From positions 37,469 to 101,468 of the forward strand of contig NZ_JADQBY010000005.1 of NCBI RefSeq assembly GCF_016278385.1: DNA of 64,000 bases, in the 5' to 3' direction. The first letter of the stretch is position 1. Each line of letters starts with the position of its first letter. Under the pieces are notes generated by a model. The model made no database searches and was not told the origin of the DNA. It saw only the letters and a program-made list of their open reading frames with translations. The position numbers and the translations under genes are program-made. Shown piece after piece: positions 1 to 9,009 of the stretch. This stretch comes from Methanolobus sp. (GTDB taxonomy: Archaea; Halobacteriota; Methanosarcinia; Methanosarcinales; Methanosarcinaceae).

Positions 1-387
1 TTCACTGATGTCTTTTGCATGTCTCACAACCATTACGACATTGGAATTATCGTCAAAAACAGGTGATAGCTCAATAAGTTTTGTTTTGTTATCAAGAGGG
101 TCTTCAATCTCAAATTTCCTGCATGTACCGGTTGCAAATACTTCAAGTAACTGGCATGTTTCGCAGGGCTTGCTTTGCTTCATCAGGCAGCTGTAGCAGA
201 AGGGGTGCCCCTGTTTTTCGTTTGTAGGTATGGACTCACAATTCTTCCAGTTACTTGTCACAATTTTCAGGTCACGGTCTATTACGACTATGAGATCCTG
301 TACTGACGACAGGGTCTTTTTTAGCAGGTTGAGCTGTTGATCTTTTAGCTCATCGTTTTTTTCTTCACAAATCGGAATATCGACCAC
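1..387 (-). CDS. PAS-domain sensor protein, N-terminal part, runs off left edge
   Basis: Reading the minus strand from a GTG at 387 gives an uninterrupted frame to the window edge (about 129 residues). It contains a PAS-like core (VVIDRDLKIVTSNWKNCES, about residues 28-46) followed by a cysteine cluster of the form HPFCYSCLMKQ...PCETCQ. That arrangement is common in PAS sensor histidine kinases of Methanosarcinales, where the cysteines may bind a cofactor or sense redox state. The kinase domain, if present, lies outside the window, so the output is unknown. The start is inferred: a TATA-like box (411-420) sits about 27 bases upstream of the GTG, which fits a leaderless mRNA; no Shine-Dalgarno is visible and the frame stays open further upstream without an ATG. 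Confidence 0.6.
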   Translation of the reverse strand, partial: MVDIPICEEKNDELKDQQLNLLKKTLSSVQDLIVVIDRDLKIVTSNWKNCESIPTNEKQGHPFCYSCLMKQSKPCETCQLLEVFATGTCRKFEIEDPLDNKTKLIELSPVFDDNSNVVMVVRHAKDISE

Positions 388-410
388 CCCATAATCGAAG
401 GCAGAAGGCC

Positions 411-420
411 TTTTTAAATA
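411..420 (-). promoter_or_regulatory. TATA box for the PAS sensor gene
   Basis: The minus strand reads TATTTAAAAA here, an archaeal TATA-like element. Its centre is about 27 bases upstream of the GTG at 387, the spacing expected for a transcript that begins at the start codon. Confidence 0.4.
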
Positions 421-636
421 GGTTATAAGGATTAACCAAATTATATCAATGGTATAATTGTATAATATTGATATTCTGGTGAAGAACTGTCTCAGATTCT
501 AATATTTATATGTATCTTGTATAAACAAATCTCATTATGAGTATGATGTCAATTTATGGGTGTTTACTTTCCTTCTCCCCTGTAAAAAAAGTCTAAAACC
601 TATATGGGGAGGTCCGATTAAATGATAAGAAGTTTG

Positions 637-680
637 TATATCAAATATCAAATAATTAGCAAAAAGCAATATTTGATATA
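637..680. repeat. 12-bp perfect inverted repeat downstream of the K+ channel gene
   Basis: TATATCAAATAT (637-648) and ATATTTGATATA (669-680) are perfect reverse complements around a 20-base loop. The element starts 5 bases beyond the stop codon of the minus-strand channel gene, so it may mark its transcript end; no T tract follows on that strand. The rest of 388-684 is AT-rich with no gene visible. Confidence 0.5.
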
Positions 681-684
681 ATCC

Positions 685-1539
685 CTATAATTCTGTGCCG
701 CAGTGTTTGCAAAATCGGGCATCTGCATCATTATTAAGATTGCCGCAGTGCTCACAGGTGATTATTGGTCTTGCCCTTTCCCTTGCATCTATAGAGGCCA
801 AGCTCATTTCGGCTGTCACGATACCTGTTGGAACAGCAATCATGCCAAAACCCAGAATCATAACAAAAGAAGCAAGGCCAATTCCAAGTGGTGTCTTCGG
901 TACAAGGTCCCCATATCCAACAGTTGTCAGGGTCACAATGGCCCAGAATATACTGAGAGGTATGCTTGTGAATCCATTCTCCTCACCTTCTATCAGATAC
1001 ATGAGCGACCCGATAATGACCACTAGTGCAAGTACCGTGAAAAGGAAAACAGTTATTTTCCTTCTGCTGGCTTTCAGTGCTCTAATTAACAGTTCGGCTT
1101 CATTCATGTACTTGACCAATTTGAGAATACGAAATATCCTCAGGACCCTGAGTATTCTTATAACCAGCAGGAATTGGCTCCCTGGCAGGAAAAGACTCAG
1201 GTAGGTTGGGACTGTTGCCAGCAGATCAACTATTCCAAAAAGACTTGTTGAATATCGGATCTTGCTTTTGACACATATAAGACGGAGGATGTATTCAATC
1301 GTAAAAAGTATTGTGAAAAACCATTCTATATTATAGAGCAATTCTCCGTGTCCAATTCTAAAGGATTTGACACTATCCAGCATAACTACAAAAACACTTA
1401 GCAAGATGCTTATTATAAGTAAGATATCAAAATATTTTCCGACAGGCGTGTCTGCCTCAAATATAACATCATAGAGCCAGCCTCTCCAGTTACTGGAATC
1501 GGGCCTGTTATCATAATATCTATCTTCGTATACGACCAT
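685..1539 (-). CDS. Voltage-gated potassium channel with C-terminal zinc ribbon
   Basis: Six-transmembrane ion channel of the Kv superfamily. The S4-like segment has regularly spaced arginines (VIRILRVLRIFRILKLVKYM), and the pore carries the K+ selectivity filter TVGYGD. After the last helix comes a soluble tail ending in a four-cysteine zinc ribbon (CEHCG...CKHCG), an unusual add-on that may gate the channel or bind a partner. The frame is open to an ATG at 1560, but the ATG at 1539 is chosen because a GAGGG Shine-Dalgarno (1548-1552) lies 8 bases before it. That motif overlaps the stop codon of the upstream polymerase gene, so the two are probably co-transcribed and translationally coupled. 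Confidence 0.88.
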   Translation of the reverse strand: MVVYEDRYYDNRPDSSNWRGWLYDVIFEADTPVGKYFDILLIISILLSVFVVMLDSVKSFRIGHGELLYNIEWFFTILFTIEYILRLICVKSKIRYSTSLFGIVDLLATVPTYLSLFLPGSQFLLVIRILRVLRIFRILKLVKYMNEAELLIRALKASRRKITVFLFTVLALVVIIGSLMYLIEGEENGFTSIPLSIFWAIVTLTTVGYGDLVPKTPLGIGLASFVMILGFGMIAVPTGIVTAEMSLASIDARERARPIITCEHCGNLNNDADARFCKHCGTEL

Positions 1540-1549
1540 CCGCTTTCCC

Positions 1550-2638
1550 TCAAAAATCAAACAAGCTTTTTTGCCCTGTATTTTCCTGCAGGTTATCTAC
1601 CCTGACACCTATACGCCTGAAGTTCATCTCACTTTCCTCAAGGAACTGGTTCATCAGTTCCTTTGCATTCTCACTGAGAATATCCCTGCAACTTACAACG
1701 TGATTTAATGTTCTACTTTTTGTTGAAGTTTTGAAGTTCGAGAATATAACAGTTACTGTTACCGAACGGAAAGACACTTTTCTGGTTTTGACTTTGCTTA
1801 TGACATCATCCATGAGTTCATCAAGTAATGAAAATATCATATTCTCATTTCTGCTGTCATGTTTAAGGGATGCCATCCTGCCTATCTGGTCAGTTGCTGT
1901 CCTTTCTTTCACGGGAGTTTCATCAACACCTGATGCAGCCTGCTTGAGCCATGTACCTTTGTTCTTCCCAAAAACAGAGATAAGTTCCATGGCATCATAA
2001 GCAGCAAGTTCTTCAATGGTTCTTATCCCCAGTTCAGATAATTTATCTTCCGTGACCTTTCCAATTCCCCACAACTTCTTCACAGGCATGGGTTTGAGAA
2101 AACCCTGTGTATCTTCCGGCTTGATGACAGTTATACCATCCGGTTTCCGGAAAGATGATGCCATTTTGGCAATTAGCTTGTTAGGACCTATACCTACTGA
2201 ACATGTTATCCTTTCACGGGCCTTTACTTCCTTTTTTATTCTCAGGCCTATTTCCTCTGCAAGTTCATAGTCGCCTTTGCAGGATTCTGTAATGTCCAGG
2301 AACGCCTCATCAATACTTATTTTCTCAAAGGCTTCATCCATATCAGAATTAGATTTCAATATCTCCATCACTTTTGCAGAAACTTCCTCGTAGAAAGGCT
2401 TGCGAACAGGCAGGAATACAGCATCAGGGTTTTTGGATTTTGCCAGTTTGCATGGCATTGCGGAATGAATACCTGCTTCTCTGGCAACATAATTGGATGT
2501 GCTTACGGCTCCGCCAGATTCGTTCCTGTTAGAATACATGCAGACTACAACGGCCTTTCCTTTAAGAGAAGGGTCCTCTCTTTCTTCTATAGCTGCGTAG
2601 AAGTAGTCCATGTCCACATGGATTATCACACGTTCCAT
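1550..2638 (-). CDS. dinB: DNA polymerase IV (Y-family, Dbh/DinB type)
   Basis: Translesion DNA polymerase, 362 residues, normal for archaeal Dpo4/Dbh. The first catalytic aspartate motif is near the N-terminus (HVDMDYFYAAIEERED) and the second acidic motif is SIDEAFLDIT, followed by helix-hairpin-helix and little-finger regions. The last residues, QKSLFDF, form a PCNA-interacting peptide (PIP box), which would recruit the enzyme to the sliding clamp. The gene directly precedes, and its stop codon overlaps the ribosome binding site of, the K+ channel gene. Start is the ATG at 2638. Confidence 0.95.
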   Translation of the reverse strand: MERVIIHVDMDYFYAAIEEREDPSLKGKAVVVCMYSNRNESGGAVSTSNYVAREAGIHSAMPCKLAKSKNPDAVFLPVRKPFYEEVSAKVMEILKSNSDMDEAFEKISIDEAFLDITESCKGDYELAEEIGLRIKKEVKARERITCSVGIGPNKLIAKMASSFRKPDGITVIKPEDTQGFLKPMPVKKLWGIGKVTEDKLSELGIRTIEELAAYDAMELISVFGKNKGTWLKQAASGVDETPVKERTATDQIGRMASLKHDSRNENMIFSLLDELMDDVISKVKTRKVSFRSVTVTVIFSNFKTSTKSRTLNHVVSCRDILSENAKELMNQFLEESEMNFRRIGVRVDNLQENTGQKSLFDF

Positions 2639-2689
2639 TAGTAAGTAAGAAGGTTCAAGTGCTTTTTATTGTTAACTGCTACTTTACTC

Positions 2690-3748
2690 TCAGAGTATCG
2701 GGTCTCTGCAATCTACATAGATACTGCTGAAATCAGGTAGTCTTCCTGAAATTGGTTTTGCGTAAAGGTACATTGTTTCAGAGAGTGGTTTGAATTTCTT
2801 TGCTATCCCAAGTATCGGGTCATCAGGGTCTATATATGCCCCGAAGAATTCACATTTAGTGTCGAACATGAGATTATTACAGTAGTTCATTGTCTCTTCC
2901 ATTGCCAGAGCATGTTCAGGTTCAAATGCGTGGTCTACAATGGAATGGAATCTGAAGAACTTGCCTTCAGGTGGAATTCTTGGCATACTGATAAAATGCC
3001 TGAGTATTCCGTAGGCATTTGCCATGAGCTTCCACATCATTGGTTCTTTTGTATATGCCATTTCCATGAGAACCGAAGAGTCCCAGAAACCTCCACAGGC
3101 GACAATTTTACCTTTCCATTTTGCCACAAGGAAGTTCTCAATTCCGTATCCAAGTACACGATTTGCGTATGTCCTGAAACTAGGAGCAGTAAATGGAGAA
3201 AACTGAGCCTTTCCATTGTAATAATTGTTAATGAGCCTTACAGCTTCAGGCAGGTCCTTCTCGTCTATTCTTGCAAGTTCATACTCCCTTTCTGCATGCT
3301 CTTTCTTATATGCGGATATTGCAATTATCCTGACATCCCTTTCCTGAATGTATCCAAGCTTTTCAAAAAGCTTCATGGAAGGTTCATTTGGTTCGTATAT
3401 ATAACTGTAGATATGTGAAGCTTTAACTTCATGCGCAGCTTTCTCTGCTTCTCTCAGGAGTTTGACCGCTAGCCCCTGTCTCCGGTAATCAGGATGAACC
3501 ATCACTTCAGCCACATAGACATATTTTTGTTCGGGACCCTGTTTTATAGTCCATCCTATCCATCCTGCAGTTGTCTCATTTTCTTCTGCAACACGAATTT
3601 CCCAGTTATCGTAAAGTTCATACCTTGCAGTTATATCCGGTCCCTTATCAACTGCCACTGCGCATTCTTCATTTCCTTCGGGACATAGTCTCTCAATACT
3701 CAGCAGGGCTTCGTTATCTTCTTCTTTAAAAGATCTGATATTTACCAT
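2690..3748 (-). CDS. GNAT family N-acetyltransferase, two-domain
   Basis: 352-residue protein. The N-terminal 150 residues are a GNAT domain with the acetyl-CoA binding segment VMVHPDYRRQGLAVKLL and a typical following helix. The second half (about residues 155-352) has a repeated acetyltransferase-like layout (FLVAKWKGKIVACGGFWDSS) but a less conserved cofactor loop, so it may be a degenerate second GNAT fold. The substrate cannot be inferred. It stands alone, 51 bases upstream of dinB in the same direction. Confidence 0.8.
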   Translation of the reverse strand: MVNIRSFKEEDNEALLSIERLCPEGNEECAVAVDKGPDITARYELYDNWEIRVAEENETTAGWIGWTIKQGPEQKYVYVAEVMVHPDYRRQGLAVKLLREAEKAAHEVKASHIYSYIYEPNEPSMKLFEKLGYIQERDVRIIAISAYKKEHAEREYELARIDEKDLPEAVRLINNYYNGKAQFSPFTAPSFRTYANRVLGYGIENFLVAKWKGKIVACGGFWDSSVLMEMAYTKEPMMWKLMANAYGILRHFISMPRIPPEGKFFRFHSIVDHAFEPEHALAMEETMNYCNNLMFDTKCEFFGAYIDPDDPILGIAKKFKPLSETMYLYAKPISGRLPDFSSIYVDCRDPIL

Positions 3749-3910
3749 TCAATTACCCCAAACCTTTTTCTTTATCTGTTCTATCTACCGGCAAACAAAA
3801 AAACCGGAAAGCAAAGTTACAACTACATGTTGCAAATTTTCTGTGCTAAAATACTCCCAAATAAATCTTGAAGTTGATTGGATATATAAGTATGGGATAA
3901 TAACAACTCA

Positions 3911-3968
3911 GAATAAATAAAAATAAGTAAAGGTGGATGACAGGTTATTTGTAATATAGCTGTCACCT
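3911..3968 (-). terminator. Possible terminator after cysK
   Basis: On the minus strand AGGTGACAG (3968-3960) can pair with CTGTCATCCACCT (3943-3931) with a small bulge, and is followed by a T-rich stretch. It lies 24 bases beyond the cysK stop. Confidence 0.4.
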
Positions 3969-3991
3969 GTTTGTAGTCATGATGCTATCGT

Positions 3992-4921
3992 TTACTCTTC
4001 AAAATCGGCAAGTGCGGTACTGAGATATCTCTCGCCGGTGTCAGGCAATATTACAACTATGAGTTTTCCGGCATTCTCTTTTCTTCTTGCTACCTGCAGA
4101 GCTGAATGAAGAGCCGCTCCACATGAGATTCCTGCAAGTATCCCTTCCTTTTTTGCAAGCTGTCTTGCAGTTTCAAAAGCGTCGTCATTGCTGACCCTGA
4201 CAACTTCGTCAATGATCTCCGTATTCAGCACATCAGGAATGAAACCGGCACCAATTCCCTGTATCTTGTGTGGACCGGGATTACCGCCGGAAAGAACTGG
4301 AGAATCCTCAGGTTCAACTGCTATTGCTTTAAAAGATGGTTTTCGGGATTTGATGACTTCTGAAATTCCGGTAATGGTTCCGCCTGTACCCACACCGGCC
4401 ACGACAAAGTCTACTTTGCCATCGGTATCCTTCCATATCTCCTCAGCCGTTGTGCGGCGGTGGATATCAGGATTAGCAGGGTTCATGAACTGTTGAGGGA
4501 CAAAGGCATTGGGAATCTCTTTTGACATTCTTTCGGCCTCATCTATGGCTCCGTTCATGCCTTTACTTTCTGGTGTCAGGACAATCTCAGCGCCAAGCAA
4601 CCTGAGTATTTTTCTTCTTTCGATACTCATTGTGTCAGGCATGGTCAGAATGAGACGATACTCTTTTGCAGCACAGACAAATGCCAGTCCAATACCGGTA
4701 TTTCCTGAAGTTGGCTCTATAATGACCGTATCTTTATTGAGGTATCCATCCTTTTCAGCTGTCTCTATCATGTTCAGAGCGATACGGTCCTTGACAGAAC
4801 TTAACGGGTTGAAAGATTCTACTTTTGCAAGCACAATTGCATGGCATCCTTCAGTTATCCTGTTCAGGCGTATAAGTGGTGTATTACCAACTGTTTTAGT
4901 AATGTCTTCATAGATTCGGAT
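3992..4921 (-). CDS. cysK: Cysteine synthase (O-acetylserine sulfhydrylase)
   Basis: PLP-dependent enzyme that makes cysteine from O-acetylserine and sulfide. Seen: the PLP lysine motif SSVKDR (K44 with this start), the phosphate-binding loop TSGNTGIG, and GVGTGGT. The conserved N-terminus ([20 protein letters not shown]) is fully encoded in frame, but no ATG, GTG or TTG occurs between the in-frame TAA at 4939-4937 and this region; the first canonical start (GTG at 4834) would delete about 29 conserved residues. A GAGGAG Shine-Dalgarno (4930-4935) is 8 bases before an ATC at 4921, used here as the provisional start. Alternatives are another non-standard codon, or a missing base in the AAAA run at 4921-4924 that would put a TTG in frame. 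It lies 73 bases downstream of cysE. Confidence 0.9.
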   Translation of the reverse strand: MRIYEDITKTVGNTPLIRLNRITEGCHAIVLAKVESFNPLSSVKDRIALNMIETAEKDGYLNKDTVIIEPTSGNTGIGLAFVCAAKEYRLILTMPDTMSIERRKILRLLGAEIVLTPESKGMNGAIDEAERMSKEIPNAFVPQQFMNPANPDIHRRTTAEEIWKDTDGKVDFVVAGVGTGGTITGISEVIKSRKPSFKAIAVEPEDSPVLSGGNPGPHKIQGIGAGFIPDVLNTEIIDEVVRVSNDDAFETARQLAKKEGILAGISCGAALHSALQVARRKENAGKLIVVILPDTGERYLSTALADFEE

Positions 4922-4994
4922 TTTCCCAACTCCTCTTTATAATAGTTCTATCCTGATGTTTCAAAATAATATGAAAATACCTTCAAATATATCC

Positions 4995-5960
4995 TCACTT
5001 TTTTTCCTTGAAGATAAGCCTTGGTTCCTCGATCATAACTTTCGTGTCCGGTGGAACGGACTTGGTTATCCACACGTTTCCTCCGATAACCGAGCGGGCT
5101 CCTATTCTTGTTTCTCCTCCAAGGATGGTTGCATTTGAATAGATTATAACGTCATCTTCGATAGTAGGATGCCTTTTTTCCCCACGAATAAGCTCTCCCT
5201 TTTCATCTTTTGGAAAGCTCAGGGAACCAAGGGTAACACCCTGATAGATACGTATATTGTTCCCTATCTCACAGGTCTCCCCGATAACAACACCAGTACC
5301 GTGGTCGATAAAGAATCCTTTTCCTATTCGTGCTCCAGGGTGAATATCAATTCCAACGATGCTGTGGGCATATTCAGTCATTATTCGGGGAAGTATGGAT
5401 ATTCCCTGCCTGTGCAACTGGTGTGCTGACCTGTAAACTGTCATGACAAATATTCCCGGGTAACTGAAAATGATTTCATCATAACTTTTAGCCGCAGGGT
5501 CTCCTTCGAAAGTGGCTACAATATCCGATGCCAGCATGGACCTTAATTCAGGGATCTTCTTCAGGAACTTCAATGTCTCCTCCTGGCCACGGTCTATGCA
5601 ATCGGTACAGTCTTCTTCATAGCGGTTGCATTCCTGTATGATGCTGTTTGTTATCTGTTTTGAGAGTTTGCCAAAGAGATCGGTAATTTCGTTGCCGATG
5701 TGATATGAAAGCGTATTCCTGTCAACGGTCTGATCCCCAAAGTATCCGGGAAAGAGAATATCTTTTATCAGGTCTATTATTTCTATAAGCGATTCTTTTG
5801 ATGGTATTACAGCAGCTTCCAGATGATCAAAACATCCTTTTTCAGAACAACTGTTTATGACCATATTCACTATTGCAGGAATCTCTGACCGGTACTTGTT
5901 ATCGACCATAGAATCCAGTATTGTGCATCTTTTCTGCTCTGCCGGTGATTTGCTACCCAT
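4995..5960 (-). CDS. cysE: Serine O-acetyltransferase, EpsC type
   Basis: Acetylates serine with acetyl-CoA to give O-acetylserine, the substrate of the CysK encoded just downstream. 321 residues: an alpha-helical N-terminal half (about 1-190) and a C-terminal left-handed beta-helix of hexapeptide repeats (GARIGKGFFIDHGTGVVIGE, GNNIRIYQGVTLGS, SNATILGGETRIG). The conserved histidine in the IDHGTG motif belongs to the active site. The long N-terminal domain matches the EpsC subtype. cysE and cysK are on the same strand with a 73-base gap and form the usual two-gene cysteine operon. Confidence 0.93.
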   Translation of the reverse strand: MGSKSPAEQKRCTILDSMVDNKYRSEIPAIVNMVINSCSEKGCFDHLEAAVIPSKESLIEIIDLIKDILFPGYFGDQTVDRNTLSYHIGNEITDLFGKLSKQITNSIIQECNRYEEDCTDCIDRGQEETLKFLKKIPELRSMLASDIVATFEGDPAAKSYDEIIFSYPGIFVMTVYRSAHQLHRQGISILPRIMTEYAHSIVGIDIHPGARIGKGFFIDHGTGVVIGETCEIGNNIRIYQGVTLGSLSFPKDEKGELIRGEKRHPTIEDDVIIYSNATILGGETRIGARSVIGGNVWITKSVPPDTKVMIEEPRLIFKEKK

Positions 5961-6213
5961 AGTTATCCCATCTTCATCTATTTTGACCCAGTGTTTTTAA
6001 CTGTTAACACTGTGAACGCATCCTGTGTTTTAAAGAACCGGGGCAGTATATATAGGTTCTTTTTCCGGCAAAATGCCGTATCAACCCCAATTGACCATCC
6101 ACTTTCAGCAGTCCCATATAATGATTGCAGACAATAACATTTAAAAGCTTTGAGACTTCTCGGGCAGGATTCTTATTTATTTTTTTGTGCCTGAAAGAGT
6201 GTGAATTAAACAA

Positions 6214-6222
6214 CTTTAAATA
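6214..6222 (+). promoter_or_regulatory. TATA box for the Vms1-like gene
   Basis: CTTTAAATA is centred about 26 bases before the ATG at 6244, which predicts a leaderless transcript; no Shine-Dalgarno is present. The stretch 5961-6243 otherwise shows no convincing gene. Confidence 0.5.
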
Positions 6223-6243
6223 CCAGACAATGTTAAACCTTTT

Positions 6244-7401
6244 ATGAAACCTCAGCAGGATTTACTGGAGGTCATCAGTGAAGACCTGATGCCTGTAACT
6301 GAAATTGATATTAAGGCTCTGGCTGAAATTTATGATGAGAAGGATATTTACCTTTCAGTATATCTCCCGGTGTCCGGCAGGGAAAATGAACATTTGAATC
6401 GTATATTTGTGGATTCAAGAGTAAAATCGATCAAAAAAGCTTTATCATCCAAGCTCAGGTCTGAATTTGAAAAGACCTTTGAAATGGCTGAACCCTCAAT
6501 TATTGAAGCAGCATTTTCCGGTGAAAGAGGCAGAATCATATTTGCCTGCTCATCAGAATCTTTCCTTCACGTTTACAGACTGGCAGTGGAGCCTGAGCAG
6601 TCACTGGTTCTTGACACATCACCATTTTTGCTTCCATTGGCAAGGCTGAGAGCTGACTATGATGATTATGGTATCCTTCTTGTAGATTCACAAGAAGCCA
6701 GGTTTGTTTGCATACGCTCTGATCTTGCAGAGGAGAAAAAGCATCTTTCTACAGACCTGATGAACAAGCATAAAAAAGGAGGCTGGAGCCAGATGCGTTT
6801 CAATCATCTGAGAAAAGGAGCGATAAAATCCTTCCTGTCCGAAGTTGCTGATAACGTAAGGGGCACATGTGACCAGCTACAGACAAGAGGTCTCATCATT
6901 GCCGGACCCGGAGATGCAAAACAGCAACTTATGGACTTGCTCCCACAGGATATCCGGCAGAGTGTAATAGGTGTTATTGACGTATCAATGACTATTTCCC
7001 GTGATGAGCTTGTAGAGGAAGGCGACTCTGTATTGCATGAGAATGAACTTTCCAGATCGGGAAAAAGGGCAGCAGAGTTTAAAAACTCACTTCTGCGGGG
7101 TGGGCTGGTTGCGCATGGAGTGGAGGATGTAAGGGCTGCACTGGAACAGGCAAGAGTGAACACTCTTTTAATATTGAAAGGTTCCTCGGTTCCGGGGTGG
7201 ATATGTGAAAAATGTCAGAATCTGCAGGCAAATACTCAAGCTCCAAAAGAGTGCGACAGATGTGGGGGAATGACATCAGTGGTTGATGTAGTGGAAGAAC
7301 TCTATGAGCTTGCCCAGCGCACAGGTGCTGAAGTTGAATTCGTGGAAAAAGAGGATTTCCTTGATTCCGATGATGTGGCGGGTGCTCTGCTGAGATACTA
7401 G
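6244..7401 (+). CDS. Archaeal Vms1/Ankzf1-like (baeRF/VLRF1) release-factor-related protein
   Basis: 385-residue member of the eRF1-related superfamily. The central domain carries the GGWSQMRF motif (residues 179-186), the position of the catalytic glycine-glutamine loop in Vms1/VLRF1 proteins, which cleave peptidyl-tRNA on stalled ribosomes; Q183 is the probable key residue. A C-terminal L7Ae-like domain (about 250-385) holds a zinc finger with two cysteine pairs (CEKCQN and CDRCGG). Known family role: release of nascent chains from obstructed 60S or 50S subunits. Whether this archaeal protein does so is inference. Not the canonical aRF1: it lacks NIKS and GGQ motifs. It is transcribed alone. 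Confidence 0.75.
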   Translation: MKPQQDLLEVISEDLMPVTEIDIKALAEIYDEKDIYLSVYLPVSGRENEHLNRIFVDSRVKSIKKALSSKLRSEFEKTFEMAEPSIIEAAFSGERGRIIFACSSESFLHVYRLAVEPEQSLVLDTSPFLLPLARLRADYDDYGILLVDSQEARFVCIRSDLAEEKKHLSTDLMNKHKKGGWSQMRFNHLRKGAIKSFLSEVADNVRGTCDQLQTRGLIIAGPGDAKQQLMDLLPQDIRQSVIGVIDVSMTISRDELVEEGDSVLHENELSRSGKRAAEFKNSLLRGGLVAHGVEDVRAALEQARVNTLLILKGSSVPGWICEKCQNLQANTQAPKECDRCGGMTSVVDVVEELYELAQRTGAEVEFVEKEDFLDSDDVAGALLRY

Positions 7402-7411
7402 ATATTTTCAC

Positions 7412-7732
7412 TTATCCCTGGACATATCCGAATCCGGTTATCATTGCTATCTCGGCTCTTGCAAGCTCCTGACCGAGGTATGCAGCATGGTTGAGTGTAC
7501 TTACCCATTCGTATTTGACAATTATGTGGTATATTGATCTTGCGTCCGGACCTTCAATGATCCTGAGCAATTCCTTATCGTAAGAATAGTGTTTTGCCAG
7601 GATTAACATCCTTTCCGTATCCGGTGCGATTATGAAGTATCCGGCCTCATCCAGTTCAAGTTTTTCCGGGTCATCAGCCACGATAACAGAAACATTGGGA
7701 ATATCAGAAAGCACAGTTTCTTCATCAGCCAT
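7412..7732 (-). CDS. DUF4346 domain protein
   Basis: 106-residue protein resembling DUF4346, found in methanogens as a stand-alone domain or as a C-terminal part of dihydropteroate-synthase-like and MtrA-related proteins. The conserved segment is NHAAYLGQELARAEIAM. Function unknown; a tetrahydromethanopterin link is only suggested by the family context. The start at 7732 is chosen because GAGGAGG lies about 8 bases before it, while the frame itself opens further upstream at 7795. It converges on the Vms1-like gene with a 10-base gap. Confidence 0.7.
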   Translation of the reverse strand: MADEETVLSDIPNVSVIVADDPEKLELDEAGYFIIAPDTERMLILAKHYSYDKELLRIIEGPDARSIYHIIVKYEWVSTLNHAAYLGQELARAEIAMITGFGYVQG

Positions 7733-7885
7733 AATTGTTTCCTCCTCAGTTACAACATATAACAGGAGGGTTCCTGCGTTAACAGTACCACTCAAAACGA
7801 CCCATGTATCTGGAAAAAGAACTATGATTGCTTATTTTCTCCAAAGGGAAGATATTTGATGTCTTTTTCCCGCTCCCATTGAAAT

Positions 7886-8179
7886 TTATGTTGCATGGGA
7901 TTTAAGGTTACTGGAACCCGAAGATTGTAACTGTTTTGTCTTTTTATGTGAAGGCAGCTTCTTAGCCGATCCCCACATTTCTTCGAACTCACCCTGCAAT
8001 CTGGCTGCAAGCTGCTGGTCCCATACCTTTGTCATTGCAATCACATTATTCTGCTCAACGGGATCGATTATACTGAATACCACTTTGTCGTTGTCAATTA
8101 TCGTAAAATAGGCTGAGAACGGCTCATCCTGATACCTGAGCTCAATATTATCGGTAATAGTGTTATATCTTGATTTTTG
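7886..8179 (-). pseudogene. 3' remnant of a TrmB-like transcriptional regulator
   Basis: An open frame of about 97 codons follows an in-frame stop (8182-8180) and has no ATG until far inside. The product reads like the C-terminal ligand-binding part of a TrmB-type regulator: PFSAYFTIIDNDKVVFSIID, then KVWDQQLAARLQGEFEEMW. The N-terminal winged-helix and the start are absent, so this is probably a decayed gene. An internal GTG at 8083 could only give a 65-residue fragment. Confidence 0.5.
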
Positions 8180-8264
8180 TTATCCTCTGTATGCATCATT
8201 CCCATATCTTTTGAAGCATGACAAGATCATGAAAGCTCTAAAGATTGAATGAATTTGATAGGCT

Positions 8265-8966
8265 CTATTTGATGCAGTAAAAACCAGCCTGCATATAGGA
8301 GTACCAGAAGAGTTCCACGGTCCTAAAACCTGTTTCCCTTAGAAGTCCAAGGTGCTCTTCGACTGTGATCGGGAAGTATTCGGTGCCAAAGCGCTCAAGA
8401 TGGGCTGCTACCTCTTCCTCACTCCTTCCGTGGCTGGACTGAAACTTGCCCCAGTATCGCTTTCCAACAGCGATACCTTCTTCGGTAAGGGGGCTGATGT
8501 TCTCGAAGGTGATGAACATACCTCCCTCTTTCAGTAGTTCGTGGCATTTCTTTACTGCCTTTACCCTGTTCTCACGGTCAAGATAATGGTGGCACTGGAT
8601 GGCAGTGATGACATCCGGATTTTCCTCCAGTTCCTGTGCAAACTCCTGCGTCGGTGAAGCTTTCAGGAATTCGAGTCTGCAGGGAGTGTATGATGAGAGC
8701 TTTTCCCTTGCCTGTTGCAACATTCCCTCAGATGGGTCCAGCATGAGGAACCTTGTGTCAGGGAACAGGTCGATGGCTTTGCTTACCAGTGAACCCGTGC
8801 CGCATCCGGTGTCCATCCAGACCTTCGGTGTATCCGGCAGTGATCTGACAAGGTTGATCGTTTCCTGATGAAAGGACGAATAGTAAGGAAGAACAGCGGA
8901 TATCCTGGTATCGTAATCTTCGGGGAGATGGGGTGTCTTATTTTCTGCGGGTTCTGTGGAAGACAT
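8265..8966 (-). CDS. Class I SAM-dependent methyltransferase
   Basis: 233 residues with the Rossmann-fold SAM motifs: VWMDTGCGTGSLVSKAI (motif I, about 49-65), FLMLDPSEGML (motif II) and the motif IV region DVITAIQCHHYLDREN. Substrate unknown; UbiE/tellurite-resistance-like small-molecule methyltransferases are the nearest type. A TATA-like element (minus strand, 8989-8997) is centred about 27 bases before the ATG, predicting a leaderless mRNA. It is divergent from the TetR gene and shares its 99-base control region. Confidence 0.85.
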   Translation of the reverse strand: MSSTEPAENKTPHLPEDYDTRISAVLPYYSSFHQETINLVRSLPDTPKVWMDTGCGTGSLVSKAIDLFPDTRFLMLDPSEGMLQQAREKLSSYTPCRLEFLKASPTQEFAQELEENPDVITAIQCHHYLDRENRVKAVKKCHELLKEGGMFITFENISPLTEEGIAVGKRYWGKFQSSHGRSEEEVAAHLERFGTEYFPITVEEHLGLLRETGFRTVELFWYSYMQAGFYCIK

Positions 8967-9009
8967 GTAGAAAGTGGACTATTTTCTTCTTTATATTTCC
9001 TTTGCAGAA

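Noticed and set aside
6004..6213. 69-codon minus-strand frame upstream of the Vms1-like gene
   Set aside because: No ribosome binding site, no recognisable domain, and it overlaps the promoter and TATA box of the neighbouring gene.
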